Shown here: positions 42,676 through 52,394 of the stretch, piece by piece
How the letters are laid out: every line of letters begins with the position of its first letter
How positions within the stretch are numbered: position 1 is the stretch's first letter
Origin: Sphingomonadales bacterium
GTDB lineage: Bacteria; Pseudomonadota; Alphaproteobacteria; Sphingomonadales; Sphingomonadaceae
Assembly: GCA_012032285.1 (NCBI GenBank)
Contig: JAAURJ010000002.1
Coordinates: forward strand, 62,001 to 126,000
Length of the DNA: 64,000 nucleotides
Direction: 5' to 3'
Position numbers and translations under genes: made by a program
Notes under the pieces: generated by a model
Seen by the model: only the letters and a program-made list of their open reading frames with translations
Told to the model about the DNA's origin: nothing
The model's database searches: none

Positions 42676-43326
42676 ATGAAAGAAGATTTGGCACATAAAA
42701 GACCTTGGTTGCTCGCCAGCCTGCTCTTTGGTCTTTCCTACCCATTTGCAGCTATTTGGCACGTACCCGAGATGTTCGCGGTCTTTTGGAAAATGGCGTC
42801 TATTGGATCGCTTGTCCCATATGCACTGCGCAAACATCACAGCGGTGAATTTGCGATACTGGCGGCGGTTTTGGGCTTATGCTCCTTGGCCGATGGCGTG
42901 CTGGAATTCAGCCTGACTGGAGGTGCAGCGGTTTTTGCAGCGGCACATTTGCTGGCGATTATTCTTTATACCCGCCACCGCAGGGTGAAGCCGGTATTTA
43001 GCCAGCAGGCGCTGGGGATCATTGTTGCTGTCTTGACACCGATCATCGCTTATCTGCTCGCCGGCCCACTTGCGGCCTTATATGCCGCAATATTGGCAAT
43101 AATGGCGGGTATGGCATGGACCAGTAATTTTCCCCGATACCGCGTAGGTATTGGCGCGATGATGTTCGTCGCTTCCGATTTGTTCATATTCTGGAGAGAG
43201 GGGCAAGGCGGTACATTCCCTGGCATAGCATGGGCGATATGGCTGCTTTATTATCTCGGCATGGTGCTGATTGCGACTGGCGTGGTGCAAACGCTGGTCA
43301 AACGGGGCCATTATGAAGAAGGGTAG
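42676..43326 (+). CDS. YhhN/TMEM86 (lysoplasmalogenase-like) membrane protein
   Basis: A 216-residue protein with about eight hydrophobic segments and little else. The pattern LCSLADGVLEF (residues 71-81), then the late MMFVASDLFIFWREG, matches the YhhN family, whose animal members hydrolyse lysoplasmalogens. Bacterial function is unclear. The ATG follows the restored stop of the NAD(P)HX dehydratase gene with no gap, indicating coupling. Confidence 0.8.
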   Translation: MKEDLAHKRPWLLASLLFGLSYPFAAIWHVPEMFAVFWKMASIGSLVPYALRKHHSGEFAILAAVLGLCSLADGVLEFSLTGGAAVFAAAHLLAIILYTRHRRVKPVFSQQALGIIVAVLTPIIAYLLAGPLAALYAAILAIMAGMAWTSNFPRYRVGIGAMMFVASDLFIFWREGQGGTFPGIAWAIWLLYYLGMVLIATGVVQTLVKRGHYEEG

Positions 43327-43370
43327 GCCGTTTTTGCGGTGTATACCACAATGACGGCCTGACAGTTTTT
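43325..43370. terminator. Putative terminator between YhhN-like gene and gyrA
   Basis: AGGCCGT (43325-43331) pairs with ACGGCCT (43354-43360), with a smaller hairpin possible in the loop and a five-T run at 43366-43370. It lies between convergent genes and overlaps the end of the YhhN-like stop. Confidence 0.4.
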
Positions 43371-43376
43371 CTCCGC

Positions 43377-46096
43377 TTAAACGCTAGCTTCTGTTTCTCC
43401 TTCGTCAGATGTGCCAATGTTCATATCATTGTCATCAATGCCCTCTTCTTCGTCGCTCTCCTCGATTAACGCGGCGCTGACGACGTGCTCGCCTGCCGCG
43501 ACATTGAATAGGCGAACACCGGCTGTTCCCCGGCCAATGACCCGAAGCGATTCCAGCGGCAGGCGGATCATCTTCGCCTGATCGGTGACCAACATCAACT
43601 GGTCCGCCTGAGTCGCGGGGAAGCTTGCGACTACAGGGCCGTTGCGGCCGATATTGTCGATATTAGTGACGCCTTGCCCGCCCCGACCAATCCGGCGATA
43701 TTCATAAGCGCTCGACATTTTACCATAGCCATTGGCGCATACGGTCAGGATGAACTGCTCTTTCGCAGACAGCTCGGTAAAGCGCTCCTCCGTCATGGTC
43801 GGGTCGCCCTCTTTTTCCGCTTTCCATGGGGCAAAGCGGAGATAATCTTCGCGTTCCTCCATTTGTGTGCCGACTTTTTTCAATATTGATAATGAGATAA
43901 CCTGATCATCGTCTTTCAATGTCATGCCGCGCACACCGATGCCGCTGCGGCTTTTGGTTTCGCGGGCATTAGCGGCGGCGAACCGGATTGCTTTACCGTT
44001 GCGGCTGGCAAGCAAGACATCATCATCTTCGCTTAGCAGTTCCACTCCAATCAAACGGTCGCCGCTGCCTTCGACAAAGCCCATGGCGATTTTACCGTTG
44101 CCGGGCACATTGGTGAAGGCATCCATGCTGTTGCGGCGGACCATCCCTTGCGCCGTGGCAAAAACGATGTTCAAACAGGCCCATTCGCCCTCGTCTTCGG
44201 GTAACGGCAGCACGTTGGTGATATGTTCATCCTCACCCAGCGGAAGCAAATTGACCATTGGCCGCCCCTTTGTCTGCGGGGCACCTTCGGGCAATTTCCA
44301 AACCTTCATCCGGTATACCCGTCCAGTATTGGAGAAAAACAGCACCGGCGTATGAGTTGATGTCACAAACATTTCTATGACGACATCCTCATCTTTGGTC
44401 GCCATGCCCGCCCGGCCTTTTCCGCCGCGGGCCTGCGCCCGGAAAGTGGCAAGCGGCGTGCGCTTTATATAGCCGCCATGGGTAACCGTGACGACCATAT
44501 CCTCCCGCTCCATCAGGTCTTCATCGTCGACACCGTCCCAGCTTGCGGTGATTTCACACAGGCGCGGCGTTGCAAATTCATCGCGAATCGCTTCCAGTTC
44601 CTCGCGCATTACGGCATAGAGTTTCACCCGGTCGCCCAATATTGCGAGATATTCTGTAATATCCTCTGCAAGCTCTTTTAATTCTTTGCCAATTTCATCT
44701 CGGCCCAGTGCGGTCAAGCGGTGCAGGCGAAGTTCCAATATCGCCCGAACCTGTAACTCTGACAGCTTGTAAACATCCCCGCTAATTTCTGTCTCGATCG
44801 CTTCAACCAGACGAATATAGGGTGCGATTTCACCTATTGGCCATTCACGGGCGAGCAATGCGGCGCGGGCATCGGCGGGGCTGGAAGACCCGCGAATGAT
44901 CCGCACAACCTCGTCCATATTGCTGACCGCCACGACTAAGCCAAGCAGGATATGGGCGCGGTCGCGGGCTTTGGCGAGTTCATATTTGGTGCGCCGGGTG
45001 ATGACCTCTTCACGGAATCGGACAAAGGCTTCGATTATATCGCGCAAGTTGAGTACTTCAGGCCGCCCGCCCCGAATCGCCAGCATATTTGCCGGGAAGC
45101 TGGATTGCGCCGGAGTATGGCGCCAAAGCTGGTTCAACACCACTTCAGGGGTGGCGTCACGCTTCAGATCGATGACAACCCGCACACCCTTGCGGCTGGT
45201 TTCATCACGAATATCGGAAACACCTTCAATACGTTTGTCTTTTGCTGCTTCGGCGATTTTTTCAACCAGTCCCGATTTTCCAACCTGAAAAGGAATAGAA
45301 GTCAGCACGATCGACCGCCGGTCGCCTCGTCCTTCCTCAATTTCATGCCGGGCGCGCATCATGATCGACCCTTTACCATCGCGGTAGGCATTGCGCGCAC
45401 CGCCCTGACCCATGATCAGAGGGGCAGTGGGAAAATCGGGCGCAGGGACATATTCGATCAATTCATCCACGCTAATCCTAGGATTGTCGATAAAGGCAAG
45501 CGAGGCGGCAATCACCTCCCCCAAATTATGCGGCGGGATGTTGGTTGCCATACCAACGGCAATACCGCCCGCACCATTGACCAGCAAATTGGGAAAACGG
45601 GCCGGCAAAACCTGTGGCTCTTCCAAGCTGCCGTCATAATTGGGCTGAAAATCAACTGTATCCTTGTCCAGATCATCCAAAAGGCTATTGGCTACTTTGG
45701 CCAGCCGTGCCTCTGTATAACGCATGGAAGCAGGCGGATCGGGATCCATGGAACCAAAATTTCCCTGGCCATCAATAAGCGGACGCGCATGGACCAATCT
45801 TGGGTCATACGGGCCAGAGCATCATAAATGGCGCTATCGCCGTGCGGGTGATAATTGCCCATCACATCGCCGACGATCTTTGCCGATTTGCGGTAAGGCC
45901 GCCCAGCGACAAAGCCGCCTTCTTTACTGGCGAACAATATCCTACGGTGAACAGGTTTTAACCCGTCACGCACATCTGGCAGGGCGCGGGAGACGATAAC
46001 CGACATCGCGTAATCAAGATAACTTGATTTCATTTCATCGACGATATCAACCGGGGCTATATCGGATGGATCGTTGCTGTTCATTTCGTCGCTCAC
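43377..46096 (-). CDS. gyrA: DNA gyrase subunit A (frameshifted)
   Basis: The DNA-cleaving subunit of gyrase, about 906 residues. The active tyrosine lies in MRYTEARL. The quinolone region reads [13 protein letters not shown], with Ser and Asp at the positions equivalent to E. coli 83 and 87, that is, wild type. The C-terminal beta-pinwheel has the GyrA-box-like RGGQGVTNI. The frame breaks at GG 45781-45782; one added base gives [17 protein letters not shown]. The tail is acidic. Start is GTG at 46096, or ATG at 46084. Confidence 0.96.
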
Positions 46097-46222
46097 GCGC
46101 TGTTTTCCTTATATTTCCAAATTAATTTGATCTTAAACGAAAAGCCGCAATATGCCTAGGCAAGCAGAAGCTAAAATCTGATTTTTCTACAGCTTATCCA
46201 CAGATTCAGAGGCTATGCCTTG

Positions 46223-46915
46223 TCAGGGCATTATTTCCTGCCCGTCATAGGCAAAAATCCGCCCGGAATGCTCTGGTTTTAAGCCATATAGCACTGAAAG
46301 CATCCGCTGTGCCGAATCGCCGGGTAAAAAACGCCCTTGGGCTGATTTACCTCCGCCGAAAGGTTCGCTGAGGCGGGTTTGAACAGTACCCGGGTGCAAC
46401 GCGGTGATAATCGCTTCGGGATTTTTCCGCTGCCATTCGATAGACAGGTTGCGGATAAACATATTAAGGGCTGATTTTGATGCACGGTAGCTATGCCATC
46501 CGCCCAACCTGTTATCCGAAATGCTACCCACGCGGGCTGACAAGGCCGCGAAAAAGCATCGCTCCCTGCGCGGCATAAGCGGAAGGAAATGTTTGGCCAC
46601 CAGCGCCGGTCCAATGGCATTAACGCGGTAATTCTCTGCCATCCAGTCAGCGTCCAAATCACGCAGGCTTTTCTCCGGCCGACATTCTTGCCGATGCAAA
46701 AGGCCGGTGGCAACAATGACTAAGCCGATTTCGACTTCACGTTTTTTCAGGTCGGACGCACCCTTAGCTATACTGTCTTCTTTGGCTATGTCGAAACCGC
46801 CGCTGCGGGTTAAGCCGATCACCTCGCTAAAACTGTTATCCATTCGTAATTGCTCGATAAAAGCCGCGCCAATCCCGCCCGATGCCCCCACCACAACAGC
46901 TATTTTCTTGCTCAT
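46223..46915 (-). CDS. Short-chain dehydrogenase/reductase
   Basis: A 230-residue Rossmann enzyme. The cofactor motif VVGASGGIGAA is near residues 7-17 and the catalytic YRASK is near 153-157, with a serine (ALSARVGSISDN) about 20 residues earlier. The overall pattern (FIRNLSIEWQRKNPEAIITALHPGTVQTRLSEPF) fits the CsgA/C-factor-like SDR group. Substrate unknown. ATG at 46915 (MSKKIA) is preferred to 46921. It lies upstream of gyrA on the same strand with a 126-base gap. Confidence 0.83.
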   Translation of the reverse strand: MSKKIAVVVGASGGIGAAFIEQLRMDNSFSEVIGLTRSGGFDIAKEDSIAKGASDLKKREVEIGLVIVATGLLHRQECRPEKSLRDLDADWMAENYRVNAIGPALVAKHFLPLMPRRERCFFAALSARVGSISDNRLGGWHSYRASKSALNMFIRNLSIEWQRKNPEAIITALHPGTVQTRLSEPFGGGKSAQGRFLPGDSAQRMLSVLYGLKPEHSGRIFAYDGQEIMP

Positions 46916-47083
46916 TTGCATATCTTACGCCTTTTTTCTTGTTTGCAGGGCGGCTTATATCCATTCAACCCCAATTCATCAGAAACAGGCTAAAAATGGT
47001 ATTATCATAGATTATCATATGCCTTTTGGCGCACATTGCTGTATATCGCAGAAAAACCTTTTCCCAAATACGGAGACAATTGA

Positions 47084-48367
47084 ATGAAGCCAGTTTCGAA
47101 ATTTGCCCTAGCATTTATGATCGGCACAATGGCCATTGCCCCTGCCGCCTATGCGGCAAAGGACAAGAAGAAAGACGAAGCCGCAAAAAATGTCGGTGGG
47201 CCGCAATTGTCGCCTGAATTCCGGGCTGCCTATGCGCCTGCGGTCAACCCGTTTGTCGAGAATAAATTTGAAGAAGCAAAGGCCGCTTGGCCAGCCGCGA
47301 AGGCCGCTATCAAAAATGATGATGACAAATATCAAGCAGGTATTTTTGCTGTTCAATTGGCCGCAAAAACCAATGATACCGCCCTTCGTCAGGAAGGATA
47401 TAACTTGTTGCTCGAATCCAGCTACACTTCAGCTGAAACCAAACAATCCATATATTTCGAACTTGCCGCTGCTTATTACGATGCCAAGGATTTTGCTGCG
47501 GCCGAAACAAAGCTAATCGGAGCCTATGAGGCGGGATACCGAAAATCAGAAATCGAATCGCTAATCGCCACCAGCCTTGGTCAGCAGAAAAAATATACAG
47601 AAGCAGCGGCATGGATTCAACGCAGCATTGACGCCAAAATGGCAGCGGGGCAAGCGATTCCAGCCAATCAGTTAAAGCAGGCGGCCAATTATGCGCTGAA
47701 TTTGAAAGATAATGCAGCGACCAATAAATGGATGAAAATGCTTATCAAGATGGAGCCAAATGCCAGCAATTGGCGCGATGCATTGAATCTTTATATGCGC
47801 TCGGCCAATTTGAACGAGGCCCAAACGGTCGATATTATGCGCTTGATGCGCGAAAATCAGGCAATGAAATATCCTTTAGAATATTCGCTTTATATCGAAT
47901 CCATTGGTTCGCGCCGCTACCCGGTTGAAGCAAAAGCAGTTTTGGACGAAGGCCTTAGCGCCGGCTATATCGATAAAAGTGATCCGGGTATCGGTGATAA
48001 TTATGCTGTGGCATCGGGCCTTGTTGATGAAGATATCCGGACTTTGCCAAGTACAGAGGCTGAGGCACGGGCGAGTTCGTCGGGCAACATGATTGCGCTT
48101 ACTGGCGATGCATTTTTCAGTCAGGGTAAATATGCAACCGCACAAAGCCTTTATGAGTTGGCTCTAACCAAACCCAATATCAACGATAAAGATGGTTTAG
48201 ACAGATCCGAGCGGACGATTATGCGCCTTGGCATTGCAAAAGCGAAGCAGGGTGATTGGCCGGGGGCAAAAGCGGAAATGGCACGCTTGACCGATGCCAA
48301 ACGCATGGAAATGGGCGAGTATTGGATGATATATATCGACCAGCAAATTGCAAAAGCTGCCGGCTAA
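47084..48367 (+). CDS. Exported helical-repeat (TPR-like) protein
   Basis: A 427-residue protein with a signal peptide (MKPVSKFALAFMIGTMAIAPAAYA, cleavage expected after AYA). A lysine-rich stretch follows, then repeated helical pairs of TPR character, for example EQAL-like units in AAAYYDAKDFAAAETKLIGAYEAGY and GDAFFSQGKYATAQSLYELALTK. It probably resides in the periplasm as a scaffold. No catalytic domain is seen. It is monocistronic and ends in a strong terminator shared with the convergent lrp-type gene. Confidence 0.68.
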   Translation: MKPVSKFALAFMIGTMAIAPAAYAAKDKKKDEAAKNVGGPQLSPEFRAAYAPAVNPFVENKFEEAKAAWPAAKAAIKNDDDKYQAGIFAVQLAAKTNDTALRQEGYNLLLESSYTSAETKQSIYFELAAAYYDAKDFAAAETKLIGAYEAGYRKSEIESLIATSLGQQKKYTEAAAWIQRSIDAKMAAGQAIPANQLKQAANYALNLKDNAATNKWMKMLIKMEPNASNWRDALNLYMRSANLNEAQTVDIMRLMRENQAMKYPLEYSLYIESIGSRRYPVEAKAVLDEGLSAGYIDKSDPGIGDNYAVASGLVDEDIRTLPSTEAEARASSSGNMIALTGDAFFSQGKYATAQSLYELALTKPNINDKDGLDRSERTIMRLGIAKAKQGDWPGAKAEMARLTDAKRMEMGEYWMIYIDQQIAKAAG

Positions 48368-48396
48368 GCATCATATTGACGGTACCGACAAATGAC

Positions 48397-48427
48397 AAAG
48401 GGAGCGGCCCGCGCCGTTCCCTTTTTT
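48397..48427. terminator. Intrinsic terminator
   Basis: AAAGGGAGCGGC (48397-48408) pairs with GCCGTTCCCTTT (48413-48424) across a four-base loop, with one G-U pair and a T run on the plus strand. The A run on the left arm makes it usable in both directions, for the TPR-like gene and the convergent Lrp-type regulator. Confidence 0.8.
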
Positions 48428-48430
48428 GTA

Positions 48431-48910
48431 TCAGATGCTGTCAGGCACCGGAACACCGGGTTCATCCTTGGCCGTACGGATTGTTAAAGAGGTTTTTACA
48501 CTGCTGACATTAGGAGCAGAAGTAAGTTCAGAGGTTAGCAGTTCCTGAAATGACTGAAGATCGCGGGCTAAAATTTTCAAAATAAAATCAATTTCGCCGT
48601 TCAGCATATGGCATTCTCGCACATCGGGCAAGGCACGGACATGGTCCTCAAACGCTCTCAAATCCTCTTCCGCCTGGCTTTTTAGGCTGACCATAGCAAA
48701 AACGGTGATTGTATAGCCAAGCGCCGCTGGATCAATATGCGCGTGATAGGATTTGATCACACCCGATTGCTCCAATGTCCGCATTCGCCGCAAACAGGGC
48801 GGCGCGGTCAGGCCAACTTTGGTGGCAAGATCGACATTGGTTACACGCCCGTCCGCTTGAAGTTCTTTCAAAAGCTTCAAATCTATCGGGTCTAAGTTCA
48901 AATTCGGCAT
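48431..48910 (-). CDS. Lrp/AsnC family transcriptional regulator
   Basis: 159 residues. The N-terminal winged helix-turn-helix reads LDPIDLKLLKELQADGRVTNVDLATKVGLTAPPCLRRMRTLEQSGVI. The C-terminal RAM ligand-binding domain carries VRALPDVRECHMLNGEIDFILKI. Such regulators respond to amino acids. ATG at 48910 (MPNLNLD) is preferred; a longer frame from 48943 is possible. Divergent from the histidine kinase gene across 165 bases; the target genes are not evident. Confidence 0.92.
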   Translation of the reverse strand: MPNLNLDPIDLKLLKELQADGRVTNVDLATKVGLTAPPCLRRMRTLEQSGVIKSYHAHIDPAALGYTITVFAMVSLKSQAEEDLRAFEDHVRALPDVRECHMLNGEIDFILKILARDLQSFQELLTSELTSAPNVSSVKTSLTIRTAKDEPGVPVPDSI

Positions 48911-49075
48911 GATGTTGTTATTTCCCTCATGAAATTTGCCCATCCTTATAATTATATTATATCAGATTGCAATTGTCCCATAGTGTGACGCGGCAAATTG
49001 CCCCCTATCGACAGGCCGTTAATCGGGTTATTGAATGTGATAAACATAATCTGAATCACTGGGAAGAATTTCAAC

Positions 49076-50749
49076 TTGCGCTTTGATGATCGCCTTCAAA
49101 CAAGCCTTAGCCATGCTGCGGATGACACTATAAGCGTTGCGACAAGATGGCGTCAACTTGTTGATATATTATCACAAAATCCTCGTCATTTCCCCCAAGA
49201 TGTTGCCATATCCGGCCTGCAACAGGCCCGCCGCCTGCTACCCCACACCAAAATGGAGGACCGGTTGGCGAGCGTCAAATCCTTATCAGGCAGGATCAAA
49301 TCCGCGCCTTTGGTTCAGCTTTTATCCGCCGATCTTGCTCCTGTTGCCGCTGCTACCATATCCGGTGCGAATTTATCCGATGCGGAATGGGCTGCGATCA
49401 TTCCGAATTTGCCTGTTCGCGCACGCGGGTTTTTAAGGAATAGGTCCGATCTGGGGCCAAAGACCCAGCGGGCATTGCGGTATTGGTCCGCAGCGGACTT
49501 TGCTTTGCCGCGGCCGGCTAAAGTGGAAGTTTCCGTTTCTTCGATTGACATTGGTAATGGCGATGCAAAGCCCAAATTACGCTCTGAAAAAATGCGAATT
49601 GGCGAAATTGTCGAACGCATTGAACGCCTACGAAAAGACCGTGAAGAGCAGGCTGAGATCAAGCCCACACCGGAACCTTTCAACCTTGATGCCATAAATC
49701 AGTCAGAAATTAAGGAAATTCGGTTTGAAACCGATGAAATGGGCACAGTTTGCTGGGTAGAGGGTGCACCGCGCGGCGCTTTGGTGGGCATTGGCATTGC
49801 AGAGCCTGCGTTTGACGATAGCCCCGGTCCCGACGCCTATGGTGCCGCAGCATTCCGCCAAAGAATGCCGCTCGAAAATGCGCGAATGCGGCTATGCGGT
49901 GCGCCGGCAATTGAGGGCGAGTGGCGGATCATGGCTACGCCCTTTTTTGACAGCAATAGCGGCCGTTTTTGCGGCTATCGCGGGCTATTGCGGCGACCGA
50001 ATGTGGCCGAAAGCCCGCAAATAGACCGGCCCGTCCAGAATAGCGATCAATTGCAACAGCTTGTGCATGAATTGCGCACACCATTGGGGGCAATAATCGG
50101 CTTTTCGGAAATTATTGAACAGCAACTATTCGGCCCGGTATCGCGTGAATATCGTCATATTGCGCAGGATATTGTGCAGGATGCCAAAAGATTGTTGTCC
50201 GGTTTCGATGATCTTGCCATGGCGGCCAACATTGAATCGGGCCGCTATGATGCGGGATCGGGTATAACCGAATGTAATTGGCTGGCAAATAGACTGGCCG
50301 AACGGCTGCATGGTTTAAGTGATACCTTGTCAGTGACGCTCAATCTGGCAAAGGCCGATCCGGTGCGCCCTTTCGCAATTGACAGCAATTTGGCCGAACG
50401 GCTTTTTTCCCGGCTTTTATCGGCGGTAATGATCGGCTGTGATACAGACGAGCAGCTGTCAGGGCGCTTTTATACCGAGCGCGGACATCAAACCGTCAAT
50501 AAATTCACCCTGTCTTTACCGCGTAAATTAGCGGGGCTTAGCGAGGAAGAGCTTTTGGGTTCGCTTCCGGCCGAACGGGATGATAATCAAAGCGCACCTT
50601 TGCTTGGTTTGGGTTTTTCGTTAAGGCTTGTGCGTAATTTGGCGCGGAATGTGAACGGCGATTTACGCTTTCACAAGGAAAGCCTGATATTGATATTACC
50701 TGCAAGCTTGGATTCAGGCGCGCAATATAGGGGCAAAGAAAAGGACTGA
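49076..50749 (+). CDS. Sensor histidine kinase with degenerate ATPase domain
   Basis: About 557 residues and no clear membrane segment. The N-terminal 320 residues are helical and poorly conserved, with a PAS-like part (PLENARMRLCGAPAIEGEWRIMATPFFD). The phosphoacceptor helix is clear: LVHELRTPLGAIIGFSEII. The catalytic domain is weak: the N-box asparagine is missing in LAERLFSRLLSAVM, and only the final GLGFSLRLVRNLARNVNGDL is recognisable. Start TTG at 49076 behind GGAAGA. It may be a low-activity kinase or phosphatase. No response regulator is adjacent; the deacetylase gene follows after 28 bases. Confidence 0.72.
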   Translation: MRFDDRLQTSLSHAADDTISVATRWRQLVDILSQNPRHFPQDVAISGLQQARRLLPHTKMEDRLASVKSLSGRIKSAPLVQLLSADLAPVAAATISGANLSDAEWAAIIPNLPVRARGFLRNRSDLGPKTQRALRYWSAADFALPRPAKVEVSVSSIDIGNGDAKPKLRSEKMRIGEIVERIERLRKDREEQAEIKPTPEPFNLDAINQSEIKEIRFETDEMGTVCWVEGAPRGALVGIGIAEPAFDDSPGPDAYGAAAFRQRMPLENARMRLCGAPAIEGEWRIMATPFFDSNSGRFCGYRGLLRRPNVAESPQIDRPVQNSDQLQQLVHELRTPLGAIIGFSEIIEQQLFGPVSREYRHIAQDIVQDAKRLLSGFDDLAMAANIESGRYDAGSGITECNWLANRLAERLHGLSDTLSVTLNLAKADPVRPFAIDSNLAERLFSRLLSAVMIGCDTDEQLSGRFYTERGHQTVNKFTLSLPRKLAGLSEEELLGSLPAERDDNQSAPLLGLGFSLRLVRNLARNVNGDLRFHKESLILILPASLDSGAQYRGKEKD

Positions 50750-50777
50750 TCATGTTTGGCAAAGGGGGCACTTTGCG

Positions 50778-51767
50778 ATGAATGCAATAGCCGAAACCCT
50801 GTCCGGCCCTCAATTTGTGGATTGCGCGAACTTGGGCGGCCCCCGTTTCTTGATCACCGTTGATACCGAAGAAGAGTTTGACTGGAACGCGCCCTTTTCG
50901 CGCGATGCCCATGGCACGCGCCATATTGGAGCGATTGGCAGATTTCAGGAAATGTGCGATTTTCATGGATCAAAACCAGCCTATCTTGTTGACTACCCTG
51001 TTGCCAATGACGGCAAGGCGGTCGATTTACTGGGCAGCTTTGCGCATGATGGCCGCGCTGATATTGGCGTTCAGCTCCACCCATGGGTCAACCCGCCCTT
51101 TGATGAAGCGCTTAACCTAAGCAATAGCTATGCCTGCAATTTAAACCCGGAGTTGGAACGCGAAAAGCTGCTAATTTTACACCAGGCGATCCGTAATAAT
51201 TTCAAACTCAATCCTGATATCTACCGGGCGGGTCGCTATGGTGCTGGTAACGCGACAGCCGGAATTCTTCAGGAATTAGGAATAAAGATAGATACATCGG
51301 TGCGGGCGCATTTTGATTATTCCGCTCAAGGCGGGCCGGATTATTTTGATTCTCCGCTAGCACCTTATTGGCTGCGAACAGGGAGAGTTCTGGAATTGCC
51401 GATTACAACGGTATTTCGGGGTATTTTCCGTAAAAAGGGCGTTACAGTTTTCCGTGATATGCTGTCCTCTGGCACATCCCGGTCGATTATGGCGCGAACA
51501 GGACTGCTTGAACGTATTGCGCTTACGCCTGAGGGAATTCCTCTGGCAAAGGCGATTGAGGGTATTGACTGCGCTTTGGAAGAGGGCGTTCCGATCTTGA
51601 ACTTTTCCTTCCACTCGCCTTCATTGGAGGCAGGCCATACCAATTATGTGCGCAATGCAGAGGATTTAGAAAATTTCTATAATTGGTGGCACGTTATTTT
51701 CGAATATCTAGAAAAAAAGGGCGTCAAACCGATTTCGGCGCGCGAGGTTAAGGCGGCATTTTTTTGA
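50778..51767 (+). CDS. Polysaccharide deacetylase-like protein (WalW type)
   Basis: 329 residues with a NodB-like barrel. The metal/catalytic aspartates are in FLITVDTEEEFDW, a histidine lies in IGVQLHPWVNPP, and YRAGRYGAG and NFSFHSPSLEAGHT complete the family pattern. The protein lacks a signal peptide. WalW proteins occur in exopolysaccharide gene sets, but no glycosyltransferase is nearby. It follows the histidine kinase gene after 28 bases and may be co-transcribed with it. Confidence 0.78.
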   Translation: MNAIAETLSGPQFVDCANLGGPRFLITVDTEEEFDWNAPFSRDAHGTRHIGAIGRFQEMCDFHGSKPAYLVDYPVANDGKAVDLLGSFAHDGRADIGVQLHPWVNPPFDEALNLSNSYACNLNPELEREKLLILHQAIRNNFKLNPDIYRAGRYGAGNATAGILQELGIKIDTSVRAHFDYSAQGGPDYFDSPLAPYWLRTGRVLELPITTVFRGIFRKKGVTVFRDMLSSGTSRSIMARTGLLERIALTPEGIPLAKAIEGIDCALEEGVPILNFSFHSPSLEAGHTNYVRNAEDLENFYNWWHVIFEYLEKKGVKPISAREVKAAFF

Positions 51768-51876
51768 TGGATAGCAGATATAATCGGGATCAATCGCATA
51801 TTGCCACTTGCCATAAAGCAACCGCTTCCGCTATCGGCGCTGCTCGGTAGTATTATTACCCGATAATTTTGGTATC

Positions 51877-51953
51877 GGGCCTGTAGCTCAGTTGGTTAGA
51901 GCTGGCCGCTCATAACGGCTAGGTCGGGGGTTCGAGTCCCTCCGGGCCCACCA
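51877..51953 (+). tRNA. tRNA with CAU anticodon, probably Ile2
   Basis: A 77-nt cloverleaf with encoded CCA. The acceptor GGGCCTG pairs with CGGGCCC, and the anticodon loop CTCATAA gives CAT. The body resembles the tRNA-Ile whose C34 is changed to lysidine (reading AUA) more than elongator or initiator Met, but this was judged by eye only. Confidence 0.85.
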
Positions 51954-52051
51954 AAATAAATGGTGTATCATTGGGCAATTGGGAATAAATTACCGGATAG
52001 GGCAATTTTGCTTTGCCTTTATTCATTCCCCGCATTAGGGGACTTCCACGT

Positions 52052-52131
<80 letters not shown>

Positions 52132-52145
52132 TTCCCAATATATGC

Positions 52146-52394
52146 TTATTCCGTAATGGCTTTGTTATTGTCCGCAGCACAACCGGATTGCCGTTCCTTT
52201 TGCGCGGCAATTTCCTGCGCGGTGATTTCGGCATTGGCGTCGGCCTCGACCAACGCGGCGGCCTTGCCCGCTGCATCTTCAATATTCTTTGCTTCGGCGG
52301 CCACTTCTGCGCTGGTTGAAGTGGGATCAAGATCGGTTCCGCCCTCCGAACAGGCGGCAAGTATTAGGCACAGCGCAATGGCCGGATATTTCAT
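52146..52394 (-). CDS. Small putative lipoprotein
   Basis: An 82-residue protein with a lipoprotein signal: [15 protein letters not shown], the cysteine at position 15 in a good lipobox (ILAAC). The mature part is acidic and alanine-rich with one further cysteine (QSGCAADNN). No family recognised. Its ATG overlaps the stop of the M28 peptidase gene (ATGA), so the two are coupled. Confidence 0.7.
   Translation of the reverse strand: MKYPAIALCLILAACSEGGTDLDPTSTSAEVAAEAKNIEDAAGKAAALVEADANAEITAQEIAAQKERQSGCAADNNKAITE

Noticed and set aside
44952-45827. Long plus-strand frame of 291 codons
   Set aside because: It is the antisense shadow of gyrA; its composition is unusual for a protein and gyrA is clearly coding on the other strand.
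46195-46203. Perfect DnaA box TTATCCACA upstream of gyrA
   Set aside because: A single nine-base match is expected by chance about once in two windows of this size, and no cluster of boxes or AT-rich unwinding region is present, so it is not called an origin.
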